A stretch of DNA of 8,161 nucleotides from contig WJIM01000276.1 of assembly GCA_014730285.1 (NCBI GenBank), positions 1 to 8,161 on the forward strand, given 5' to 3'. Each line of letters opens with the position of its first letter. Positions within the stretch are counted from its first letter, which is position 1. Source of the DNA: Candidatus Zixiibacteriota bacterium (GTDB lineage: Bacteria > Zixibacteria > MSB-5A5 > JAABVY01). Below the pieces are notes generated by a model. It saw only the letters and a program-made list of their open reading frames with translations. It was not told the DNA's origin and searched no databases. Below are positions 1 through 6,190 of this stretch, piece after piece. The position numbers and the translations under genes were made by a program.

Positions 1-1155
1 CGCAGGAAAGCTGAAAAGACACTATCCGGGACGATCAAGCAGTACACCGCCATGATCGATACCGTGCCGGCGCTGCTTTATGCCAAGGATGCCGGACTGA
101 AATACATCGTGGTCAACCACGCATTCTGCAATTATGTGAACTGTGAACGAGACGATGTTATCGGTAAAACTGATGAGGAATTGTTCTCTGATAACAATAT
201 CAGTTTGTTTAACGATAAAGACCTTACGGTATTGCAGGAAGAAAAAAAATTCATCGGGCTGGAAGAACAGTATACTAATGAAAAAGGTGAACCGCGCTGG
301 AATTCCCTTTCCAAGGCTCCCATAAGGGACAACAAGGACAAAGTAGTCGGGCTGGTTGGTATGATGCAGGATATTACCGAACAGCGCAAAGCCCGTGATC
401 AGTTGATGCAGTCGGATAAGCTGGCCGCTATCGGGACGCTTGCCGCAGGAGTGGCGCACGAAATCAATAATCCCATGGGGTACATTTCCTCGAATTTGAA
501 TACAATGCTAAGGTATATTCGGATGATGAATAGTTTCTGCAAGAAGCACTCGAATGTCGAGGATGAAGAGCATGAGGAAGTTACGGATATTTTAGAGGAT
601 TTCGAGGATGCTATCAATGAATCGATTGAAGGTGCCTCCCGGGTCAAACATATCGTGACCGACTTGAAAAGCTTCTCAAGGGTGGATAAAGCGGAAAAGG
701 AGCATGCCGATATCAATGAGGGTGTTAAAAGCACATTGAATATCGTCTGGAATGAGCTCAAATATCATTGTAAGGTGGAAACGGACTACGGGGATATTCC
801 CGATCTTTACTGTATGCCAAACCAGATTAACCAGGTGTTTATGAATCTCTTAATGAACGCAGGGCAGGCGATCAAACATAAAGAAGGGCTGATTAAGATC
901 AAAACCTGGGCAGATGATAAAAATGTATATGTTTCCATTAAAGATAACGGCTCAGGCATATCCGAGGAAAAGCAGAAAAAGATATTCGAACCCTTCTATA
1001 CAACCAAGGATGTGGGCAAAGGCACGGGTCTGGGACTCAGTCTCGTCTACGATATAATCAAAAAGCATCATGGGCAGATAGACGTTAACAGCCAGCTCGA
1101 TATAGGCTCTGAATTTATTGTAGCTTTGCCGCTAAAGGGAATGGATCATGAGTAG
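1..1155 (+). CDS. PAS sensor histidine kinase, 5'-truncated by window edge
   Basis: This is the C-terminal part of a sensor histidine kinase that autophosphorylates a histidine and passes the phosphate to response regulators. The frame is open from base 1, and the first residues (RRKAEKTL) look like the linker that follows a PAS domain. The first internal ATG, at 52, is therefore probably not the start, and at least one more sensor domain should lie upstream. In the visible 384 residues a PAS domain spans roughly 15-122, ending in QDITEQRKA. The HisKA H-box is VAHEINNP with H153. The HATPase domain shows N286 in the N-box, the G1 motif DNGSGI at 315-320 and the G2 motif GTGLGLSL at 341-348. 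No membrane segment is seen, so this part is cytoplasmic. The stop overlaps the next gene by 8 bp, so the two downstream response regulators are its likely partners. The signal sensed by the PAS domain cannot be read from the sequence. Confidence 0.93.
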   Translation, partial: RRKAEKTLSGTIKQYTAMIDTVPALLYAKDAGLKYIVVNHAFCNYVNCERDDVIGKTDEELFSDNNISLFNDKDLTVLQEEKKFIGLEEQYTNEKGEPRWNSLSKAPIRDNKDKVVGLVGMMQDITEQRKARDQLMQSDKLAAIGTLAAGVAHEINNPMGYISSNLNTMLRYIRMMNSFCKKHSNVEDEEHEEVTDILEDFEDAINESIEGASRVKHIVTDLKSFSRVDKAEKEHADINEGVKSTLNIVWNELKYHCKVETDYGDIPDLYCMPNQINQVFMNLLMNAGQAIKHKEGLIKIKTWADDKNVYVSIKDNGSGISEEKQKKIFEPFYTTKDVGKGTGLGLSLVYDIIKKHHGQIDVNSQLDIGSEFIVALPLKGMDHE

Positions 1156-2017
1156 AAATGCAATGCTGATCGTGGATGACGAAGAAAATATACTGAAATC
1201 TCTGAAAAGACTGTTCGTCGGCATGGAGTATAAAATCTATACCGCGCCGTCCGGTGAAGAGGCTCTCGAAATTCTGGAGGACAAGAAAGTTCAACTGGTG
1301 ATTTCGGATTACCGTATGCCCGGTATGAACGGTGTCGAGTTTTTAAGCAAAATCAAGAAAATGTATCCGGACACGATCCGAATAATTTTGAGTGGATATG
1401 CCGATGTTGCCGCAATTGTTAATGCCGTTAACGAAGGTGAGATTTACAAGTTCATCTCCAAACCCTGGAATGATCAGGAGCTTACAACCACGATTATGCG
1501 TTCCTTCGAGCAGCATAATCTACAGAAAGAGAATCTGTCCCTGAACAAGGAATTGCAGCAGCGCAACGAAGAACTGGAGGAACTCGCCAATTCGCTCGAG
1601 CAGAAGGTGGAAAGCAGAACCCGGGCGATTGAAATGAAAAACAGGGCGCTGAAAATAGCCCGGAATATCCTCAGTCTCCTGCCGGTGGGAGTTATTGGAG
1701 TGGATTCCGAAGACATAATCGTCTATTACAATAATGTGCTGAGTAAATATATGGAAGTCTCCGGTCTGGCTCTGGGAATGCCGGCTGATACGCTGCTCAG
1801 TGACAGATATCATAAACTGCTGCGCAGCAGCCTGGAGAGCCTTAAGCCGGAATTCCTTGAGATTAGAGAAGGCGCCGGCTGGATGATGGCACTGCCACTG
1901 CCGAATGGAGTGGGCGTGATTGGACTTTTCGGCCACCAGGGCGATTTTGAGGAAATCAAAAAACAATACATCAAATATGCTGAGATGAGCTCCAAAAAAG
2001 AGGTGGTCAATGTCTGA
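1148..2017 (+). CDS. Response regulator, REC plus coiled coil plus PAS-like C-terminus
   Basis: A 289-aa response regulator. The N-terminal receiver has the acidic pair D10/D11, phosphoacceptor D54, switch residue S82 in LSGYAD, and K105 in ISKPW. The SGYAD...SKPW signature is typical of receivers attached to HD-GYP outputs. A charged coiled coil follows (about 120-165), then a region from about 170 (LLPVGVIGVDSED) that reads as a degenerate PAS domain. No DNA-binding, cyclase, phosphodiesterase or kinase domain is visible. It probably works as an adaptor, phosphate sink or ligand-sensing partner for its neighbours. It starts inside the upstream kinase gene with an AAAGGGA ribosome binding site at 1135-1141, and its end overlaps the next gene by 8 bp, so translation of all three is probably coupled. 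Its receiver resembles that of the next gene, suggesting a tandem duplication followed by change of the output domain. The PAS assignment is the least sure part. Confidence 0.9.
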   Translation: MSRNAMLIVDDEENILKSLKRLFVGMEYKIYTAPSGEEALEILEDKKVQLVISDYRMPGMNGVEFLSKIKKMYPDTIRIILSGYADVAAIVNAVNEGEIYKFISKPWNDQELTTTIMRSFEQHNLQKENLSLNKELQQRNEELEELANSLEQKVESRTRAIEMKNRALKIARNILSLLPVGVIGVDSEDIIVYYNNVLSKYMEVSGLALGMPADTLLSDRYHKLLRSSLESLKPEFLEIREGAGWMMALPLPNGVGVIGLFGHQGDFEEIKKQYIKYAEMSSKKEVVNV

Positions 2018-3320
2018 GGAAAGATTGCATACAATCCTGGTAGTCGACGATGAGCGCGGCATTTTGAAAGCCCTCAGGCGACTGCTGAAGTCTCTCGAGG
2101 CCGAGGTCATAACCGTGGACAACGGCCCTCAGGCGCTGGAGATTCTGAAAAATACCGAGGTCTCATTGATAATTTCCGACCAGCGAATGCCCAAAATGAC
2201 CGGAGTCGATTTCTGTGCGCGTGCAAAGGCTCTGAGGCCCGACAGCATAAGGATACTGCTGACCGGGTATGCCGATATCGATGCGACTGTTGAGGCGATA
2301 AACAGGGGCTCGGTAGAATATTATATCAGCAAACCCTGGGACGATGATGCGCTTCTGAGCCGCATTAAAGAATCCTTAAATATGTATGATATAATTGTCG
2401 AAAATCGTGAACTGCAGGAACTGACACAGATTCAAAATGCCAAATTAAAAGACCTTAATGAAAATTTGCAGCAGAAAGTGGATGAGCAGACTTATGAGAT
2501 TCAGGAACGCCATGCCGAACTGCGTCAGAGCTTCATGGAGACTATTAAGGCGCTTTCAAACATTATCGAGCATCGCTCGGAAGAGGTCGGCAGTCATTCC
2601 ACCCGAGTGGCAAACCTGGTCAAGCTGATGCTTGCCGACATCGATCTGGATTCGAAGCGGTATCAGGATATCGTAGTCTCTGCATTTCTTCATGATATAG
2701 GAAAGATCAGTATTCCGGATAAAATCCTCATGCGTAATCGGGGCGAGCTTAGCAATGCTGAACTAGAGGTCGTAAAGAAGCATGTCATACTGGGACAGAG
2801 CTGCGTGCTTGCCATAACCGGTTTTGAGGAGATCGGCATAATCATAAGGCATCATCATGAGCATTTCGACGGCAGCGGTTACCCGGACAGTTTGAGTGAA
2901 AATACGATTCCGCTGGGATCGCGTATTATTCATCTGGCAGATGCCTTCGATCATCTGGCATTTGTCAAGGGCTATCCCAATAGCCGTGGGGTTAAAGATG
3001 CTACCGCGGAGCTGGTTCGTTTTTCAGGAACCAGGTATGACTCGGATCTGGTAAAGAAATTCGTGGAAAAGGAGTACGGCAACAGCTATCTGCATAGAGA
3101 ACCATCAAAAATCGTGCGGTTGAAAGTACAGGATTTGCAGCCGGATATGGTGGTAGCGGGTGACGTATTCACGCATAATGGAATGTTTTTGCTGCCAAAG
3201 GATGCCAAACTATCTGCCGGGATGATCAAGCGCATAAAAAATATAAATCGTTATGATCATATCGAAAAGGGAGTGCCGATATTTGCGCCTTCCAGTAAGA
3301 GAGAGATGCTTCATGCGTAG
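2010..3320 (+). CDS. Response regulator with HD-GYP domain (c-di-GMP phosphodiesterase family)
   Basis: A 436-aa RpfG-like response regulator. The receiver has D13/D14, phosphoacceptor D57, T85 in LTGYAD and K108 in SKPW. A coiled coil at about 130-175 links it to an HD-GYP domain. The metal-binding and catalytic signatures are intact: HDIGK with H228/D229, IPD just after it, and HHEHFDGSGYP at 282-292. HLADAFD follows, although the usual RPYR stretch after it reads VKGYP. HD-GYP proteins hydrolyse cyclic di-GMP to pGpG or GMP. With its motifs complete this one is predicted to be active and switched by phosphorylation of D57. The last roughly 65 residues (from VQDLQPDM) match the small C-terminal extension common in this architecture. 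It is the only clear enzymatic output of the kinase operon. Its start overlaps the previous gene by 8 bp, with AGAGGTGG just upstream. Confidence 0.94.
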   Translation: MSEERLHTILVVDDERGILKALRRLLKSLEAEVITVDNGPQALEILKNTEVSLIISDQRMPKMTGVDFCARAKALRPDSIRILLTGYADIDATVEAINRGSVEYYISKPWDDDALLSRIKESLNMYDIIVENRELQELTQIQNAKLKDLNENLQQKVDEQTYEIQERHAELRQSFMETIKALSNIIEHRSEEVGSHSTRVANLVKLMLADIDLDSKRYQDIVVSAFLHDIGKISIPDKILMRNRGELSNAELEVVKKHVILGQSCVLAITGFEEIGIIIRHHHEHFDGSGYPDSLSENTIPLGSRIIHLADAFDHLAFVKGYPNSRGVKDATAELVRFSGTRYDSDLVKKFVEKEYGNSYLHREPSKIVRLKVQDLQPDMVVAGDVFTHNGMFLLPKDAKLSAGMIKRIKNINRYDHIEKGVPIFAPSSKREMLHA

Positions 3321-3389
3321 GTGAATATGGGGGTCTTGTACGCAATATTTTCAGATGCACTGAATTATGCTGTATGATTGAAAGGAGAA

Positions 3390-3419
3390 TTGCCAAAGAA
3401 TATACATTAAATGTATATT
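3390..3419 (+). promoter_or_regulatory. Possible sigma-70-type promoter before the small ORF/HDOD pair
   Basis: TTGCCA (3390-3395) and TATATT (3414-3419) are separated by 18 bp, upstream of the 50-aa ORF at 3456. The -10 box lies inside the right arm of the palindrome at 3398-3420. This would let the pair be transcribed apart from the kinase operon and be repressed by whatever binds the palindrome. The region is AT-rich, so a chance match is quite possible. Confidence 0.25.
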
Positions 3420-3420
3420 C
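3398..3420. repeat. Perfect 23-bp palindrome with 11-bp arms
   Basis: The left arm GAATATACATT (3398-3408) and right arm AATGTATATTC (3410-3420) are exact reverse complements around a single A. A one-base centre is too tight for a good RNA hairpin loop without opening inner pairs, and no T-run follows, so an operator for a dimeric DNA-binding protein fits better than a terminator. It lies 36 bp before the start of the 50-aa ORF and covers a candidate -10 box. Confidence 0.6.
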
Positions 3421-3441
3421 CCAGGTTTTAATAATTTATAC

Positions 3442-3448
3442 AAGAGGA
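3442..3448 (+). promoter_or_regulatory. Ribosome binding site for the 50-aa ORF
   Basis: AAGAGGA sits 7 bases before the ATG at 3456, an ideal spacing. It is the main evidence that the short ORF is translated. No comparable site precedes the alternative HDOD start at 3541. Confidence 0.6.
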
Positions 3449-3455
3449 ATAAGAA

Positions 3456-3608
3456 ATGGAAAATAAAGATGCCGTGAAAAATGAAGTCCCGAATGACTTT
3501 GAACAACATATAGATAAGTGTCTGTCAATGATTATGCATCATGAGGAAATACAGGAGATGGCGGAGAGCATCAAGGAATATCGCTCTAAAAATGAAGGGG
3601 AAGAGTAG
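3456..3608 (+). CDS. Small acidic protein of 50 aa, unknown function
   Basis: A short ORF of 51 codons including the stop, starting MENKDAVKNE and ending SKNEGEE. It has a well-spaced AAGAGGA site, and its stop (TAG, 3606-3608) lies 7 bases before the ATG of the HDOD gene. The AGGG that probably serves the HDOD start overlaps this stop, the usual arrangement for coupled translation. The protein is rich in Glu, Asp and Lys, with one Cys (C22), a Met/His cluster in the middle (LSMIMHHEE) and a predicted helical second half. It has no signal peptide or membrane segment. I do not recognise a family. The position suggests a small partner or modulator of the HDOD protein, but that is inference from context alone. 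A leader peptide is the main alternative. Confidence 0.6.
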   Translation: MENKDAVKNEVPNDFEQHIDKCLSMIMHHEEIQEMAESIKEYRSKNEGEE

Positions 3609-3615
3609 GGAAAAA

Positions 3616-4479
3616 ATGTCAGTTATAAGCAAGAAAAAATTGGATGTCACAAAAATAAGTGAACTGCCGTCCCCGCCTGGTATAGTACAGAATCTTTACA
3701 ACCTGATTTCGGATGAGGACGCTTCCAGCCAGGAAGTCGCTCGGGTAGTTGAGAAAGACCAGGCCTTTACCGCACGGGTCCTGCGTCTGGTGAATTCTCC
3801 ATTTTATGGCTTTTCCCGCCGGATCGTCTCGGTTGAAGAGGCGATTACGATGCTGGGTATGAATGCAATCCATCAGTTGCTTCTGGCGACATCTCTTTTC
3901 AATGAGTTCAGAAATGGCAGCGATTCCCTAAAAATGGGTGAATTCTGGCAGCATTCCTTTGGAGTCGGTGCAATTGCCAAGCAGCTTCTGGCCAAAAAGG
4001 GAAGGGATTTGCGAAATGAGGCCTTTATGTGCGGAATTCTTCACGACATCGGCCGGCTCGTATTTATCCGGCTCAATGCTGACGGTTTTCAGGATTTTTA
4101 CCGCGAAAGGAAGGCCGCCACCGACCTTGAAAGGGAGGAAGAATACTTCGGCATCAATCATCAGGAAGCGGGAGGATTCCTCGCACAGCGCTGGTACTTC
4201 CCTCCCAGTATAAGCAGCTCCATTCGCTATCATCACAACCCTTCCCTGGCAGGCAAGCATTCCCTGCTGGTCTCCGCCGTACATGTAGCAGATATTATAT
4301 GTCATGCAATGGATATAGGGGACAGCGGATGCTATTATGTGTCATACTTCGATCCCGAATCATGGAAAAAGCTGGAGATTGATTATTCCGAGATTGGCAG
4401 TGTTTTGGAAAAATCCGGCCGGGAGATCGAGGAATCCGAACAGATGATGCAGCAGCTTACGGTGAATAAGGCCGGTTAA
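3616..4479 (+). CDS. HDOD-domain signalling protein
   Basis: A 287-aa single-domain HDOD protein, close to the usual length of stand-alone members. Family features in order are SELPSPPG at 15-22, LRLVNSPFYG at 56-65, EAITMLGMNAI just after, HDIGR with H143/D144, NHQEAG with H182, and YHHNP with H206/H207. HDOD domains are relatives of HD phosphohydrolases that mostly act as non-catalytic regulators of signalling, motility or stress responses. Here several HD-type histidines survive, so metal binding is conceivable. The start at 3616 is preferred over 3541. The extra 25 residues from 3541 are a strongly basic stretch (RKYRRWRRASR) that is simply the 50-aa acidic ORF read out of frame, and 3541 has no ribosome binding site, whereas 3616 has AGGG at 3607-3610. 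It converges on the minus-strand receiver-kinase gene and probably belongs to the c-di-GMP circuit of the operon upstream. Confidence 0.92.
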   Translation: MSVISKKKLDVTKISELPSPPGIVQNLYNLISDEDASSQEVARVVEKDQAFTARVLRLVNSPFYGFSRRIVSVEEAITMLGMNAIHQLLLATSLFNEFRNGSDSLKMGEFWQHSFGVGAIAKQLLAKKGRDLRNEAFMCGILHDIGRLVFIRLNADGFQDFYRERKAATDLEREEEYFGINHQEAGGFLAQRWYFPPSISSSIRYHHNPSLAGKHSLLVSAVHVADIICHAMDIGDSGCYYVSYFDPESWKKLEIDYSEIGSVLEKSGREIEESEQMMQQLTVNKAG

Positions 4480-4538
4480 GGAATATAATCGCAGTTTTTG
4501 AGACAGACGTGATACTTTAGGCAATTCACTGCCCTCAT
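4476..4538 (-). CDS. Possible 20-aa Cys-containing microORF after the receiver-kinase gene
   Basis: On the minus strand, AGGAGG (4551-4546) stands 7 bases before an ATG at 4538-4536. The frame encodes 20 residues, MRAVNCLKYHVCLKNCDYIP, and its TAA overlaps the antisense stop of the HDOD gene. It starts 28 bases after the receiver-kinase stop, so the same transcript could carry it. Three cysteines in 20 residues (C6, C12, C16) are unusual. The ribosome binding site is the strongest in the window. A peptide this short can still arise by chance. An alternative TTG start at 4542 in another frame gives a 60-aa ORF antisense to HDOD, which looks like a shadow. Confidence 0.22.
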   Translation of the reverse strand: MRAVNCLKYHVCLKNCDYIP

Positions 4539-4566
4539 ACAATTTCCTCCTGATATTCCAGAAGAT

Positions 4567-5754
4567 TTACTTCAGCGATACAGTATGCGCAGCCTGAGTA
4601 TGATTGGCTGCAACTCGATCGAAGATTGGAATGTACATGCTGAAGACCGATCCCTCTTCAGGCTTACTTTTCACATCTATAAAGCCCCCAAGATTTTCTA
4701 CAATCCTGCTGACTACGGAAAGTCCTATTCCGCTTCCACCTTTCGATTCCTTGGTTGTATAATAGACGTCAAAAATCGATTCCAGTACGTTTTTGTCCAT
4801 ACCACAGCCTGAATCCGCAACCGAAAACACAAGATAGTTGCCCGGTCTGGCATCCCTTAATTTTTCCGGATCCTTTAAATCGATTTTCCTTTCGGTCAGA
4901 GAGATCAGTATTTCCCCGTTGCCCTCCATCGCATCGGCCGCATTCAGGCAGAGATTGTAAAGTATCTGTCTGATTTGATTCTCCTTGGCCGAAACCGTTG
5001 ACTTGAGATTCGGGTTTTCCCATTTAATTCTAATTGAAGAGGGAAGCGCCGCTCTGAGAAAGTCAATACTTGAATCAACGGCTTTTCCGATATCAATGGT
5101 ATTATTCGCATCCTTTGGCGGCTTCCCGATATCGAGGATTTGTTTTACCAGGTCGGCAGCATGTTCCGCCGACGAAAGAATGGCATCCGTGTTCGCGTGG
5201 GCGGGATGATTCTCCGAGTCCTGCAGGCTTTCAAGTTCGCTCAGGCCGATGATATTGTGCAGAAGATTATTGAGGTCATGTGCCGCGCCTCTGGCCAGAA
5301 TACCGGTCATCTCCATTTTCTGGGACTGTATAAGCTGTTCCTCCAGCTTGCGGTTTTGCTTTTCGAGCTCGTCTTGATGAATACTCAGGCGCAGGGCATT
5401 ACGTATCCTGATCACAAGTTCATCGGCATCGGCCGGCTTACTCACGAAGTCATACGCTCCCAATTGTAATGCCAGCCTGCGAGTCTGAATATCGTCAATG
5501 GCCGTAAGCATAATAACCGGGATGTTTTGGGTTAAATCCTGCGCCTTGAGCATTGTCAGAAACTCTATCCCATCCATCTCCGGCATTCTGTAATCGAGTA
5601 TCACAAGATCATATTTCGTGTTTCTTACCTCTTCGATTGCTTCAGCGGGTGCGGTCATTCCCACACATCTGCAGGTCTCTATCTGATTCGAAATTGCCCG
5701 CTTGAGACCTTTTATTATATTAGGCTCGTCATCGATAATCAGAATATTGTGCAT
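4567..5754 (-). CDS. Receiver-histidine kinase fusion protein
   Basis: A 395-aa cytoplasmic protein in the order receiver, coiled coil, HisKA-like dimerisation helix pair, HATPase. The receiver has D8/D9, phosphoacceptor D54, T84 and K106 in SKPAD. A coiled coil spans about 126-148. The H-box is AHDLNN with H159. The ATP-binding domain has N271 in LCLNAADAM, DSGCGM at 314-319 and GGSGIGL at 339-345. There is no PAS, HAMP or membrane sensor. Input therefore probably comes by phosphorylation of the N-terminal receiver from another kinase, which then sets the activity of its own kinase domain. The unlinked kinase upstream in the window is a candidate partner. It is convergent with the HDOD gene (87-bp gap), and its upstream region is shared with the OsmC-like gene. 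The start codon has GAAAGGG 6 bases upstream, inside a small hairpin. Confidence 0.93.
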   Translation of the reverse strand: MHNILIIDDEPNIIKGLKRAISNQIETCRCVGMTAPAEAIEEVRNTKYDLVILDYRMPEMDGIEFLTMLKAQDLTQNIPVIMLTAIDDIQTRRLALQLGAYDFVSKPADADELVIRIRNALRLSIHQDELEKQNRKLEEQLIQSQKMEMTGILARGAAHDLNNLLHNIIGLSELESLQDSENHPAHANTDAILSSAEHAADLVKQILDIGKPPKDANNTIDIGKAVDSSIDFLRAALPSSIRIKWENPNLKSTVSAKENQIRQILYNLCLNAADAMEGNGEILISLTERKIDLKDPEKLRDARPGNYLVFSVADSGCGMDKNVLESIFDVYYTTKESKGGSGIGLSVVSRIVENLGGFIDVKSKPEEGSVFSMYIPIFDRVAANHTQAAHTVSLK

Positions 5755-5760
5755 TTCAAT

Positions 5761-5776
5761 CCCTTTCGTTGAAAGG
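5761..5776 (-). promoter_or_regulatory. Ribosome binding site within a small hairpin before the receiver-kinase gene
   Basis: In the minus-strand transcript, CCTTTC (5776-5771), AAC and GAAAGG (5767-5762) form a perfect 6-bp stem with a 3-base loop. The right arm plus the next G is the ribosome binding site of the gene starting at 5754. Pairing would hide the site and lower translation. The stem is short, so the effect may be modest. Confidence 0.4.
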
Positions 5777-5995
5777 CCCCATTTTTGATCGGATTTGTGA
5801 TTGTCCAGAGCGTGTTACGCCGCCCTCCTATATAATTATCGACAGATTTACCCCAAAATTGATTGGCTATCTGATGAAATTGCGTCCGGCGATTCTATTG
5901 TAGTACATGGATTTACATATGCCTCCACAGCAAATTCGATTTGTCATTTGAAGTCCGATTACAGTCAGAAATCCGGCACCAATTTCATTAAACTC
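5777..5995. other. Divergent spacer without a recognisable gene
   Basis: This is the first part of the 436-bp spacer between the minus-strand receiver-kinase gene and the OsmC-like gene. I see no convincing gene here. A 76-codon plus-strand frame (5801-6031) begins at a TTG with no ribosome binding site and runs through the operator-like repeats, so I do not call it. No clear sigma-70 promoter for the minus-strand gene stands out. A TATAAT at 5831-5836 has no matching -35 box at normal spacing. Confidence 0.5.
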
Positions 5996-6030
5996 CACGA
6001 AATATCGTTGGAAATTCACGAATTATCGTG
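5996..6030. promoter_or_regulatory. Two operator-like inverted repeats 21 bp apart (candidate enhancer sites)
   Basis: Site 1 at 5996-6010 reads CACGAAATATCGTTG, an imperfect inverted repeat of CACGA and TCGTG with one extra base in the right arm. Site 2 at 6017-6030 reads CACGAATTATCGTG, with perfect CACGA/TCGTG arms around ATTA. The two begin 21 bp apart, two turns of the helix, so they face the same side of the DNA. They lie about 120-140 bp before the predicted transcription start of the sigma-54 promoter at 6118-6132, where enhancer-binding activators usually bind. A weaker third match (ACGAAAGATCAT) sits at 6053-6064. Confidence 0.5.
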
Positions 6031-6061
6031 AGATGCAGAATTCCTCATAACGACGAAAGAT

Positions 6062-6101
6062 CATGATGATTCTCTTAATCCATTGCCGCATCGCATGATG
6101 A
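6062..6101. repeat. Direct repeat CATGATGA, 32 bp apart
   Basis: CATGATGA occurs at 6062-6069 and 6094-6101. Each copy is followed by a TCTCTT-containing stretch at a slightly different distance. The repeats lie between the candidate enhancer sites and the sigma-54 promoter and could be another protein-binding pair. Repeats this short can also arise by chance. Confidence 0.25.
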
Positions 6102-6117
6102 GATCTCTTTTGATGTT

Positions 6118-6132
6118 TGGCACGAGCTATGC
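6118..6132 (+). promoter_or_regulatory. Sigma-54 promoter for the OsmC-like gene
   Basis: TGGCACGAGCTATGC matches the -24/-12 consensus TGGCACG-N4-TTGC at every fixed base except one (A for T at 6129). The invariant GG (6119-6120) and GC (6131-6132) have the exact spacing required. The predicted transcription start is near 6144, giving a leader of about 47 bases to the ATG at 6191. Sigma-54 promoters need an activator bound upstream, and the paired inverted repeats at 5996-6030 are in the right place for it. Confidence 0.65.
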
Positions 6133-6177
6133 AATAAGATTTGTATGAAGCAATAAACTAAACCTATAACTTGCAAC

Positions 6178-6183
6178 AAAGGA
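6178..6183 (+). promoter_or_regulatory. Ribosome binding site fixing the OsmC-like start at 6191
   Basis: AAAGGA lies 7 bases before the ATG at 6191. No such site precedes the ATG at 6235 that opens the longest uninterrupted frame. This places the true start at 6191 and implies a frame break soon after it. Confidence 0.6.
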
Positions 6184-6190
6184 CTGAAAA

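Noticed and set aside
3374..3466. A 30-codon ORF starting MIERRIAKEY
   Set aside because: No ribosome binding site before its ATG, and it runs across the palindrome and the ribosome binding site of the next ORF.
3541..3615. Longer N-terminus for the HDOD protein starting at 3541
   Set aside because: No ribosome binding site, and the added residues are a basic shadow of the 50-aa acidic ORF in another frame. The family domain begins after 3616.
4521..4534. Short GGCA/TGCC hairpin between the convergent genes
   Set aside because: A four-base stem without a T-run on either strand is too weak to call a terminator.
5801..6031. A 76-codon plus-strand ORF in the divergent spacer
   Set aside because: It starts at a TTG without a ribosome binding site, has no recognisable motif and runs through the inverted repeats, so it is more likely noncoding regulatory DNA.
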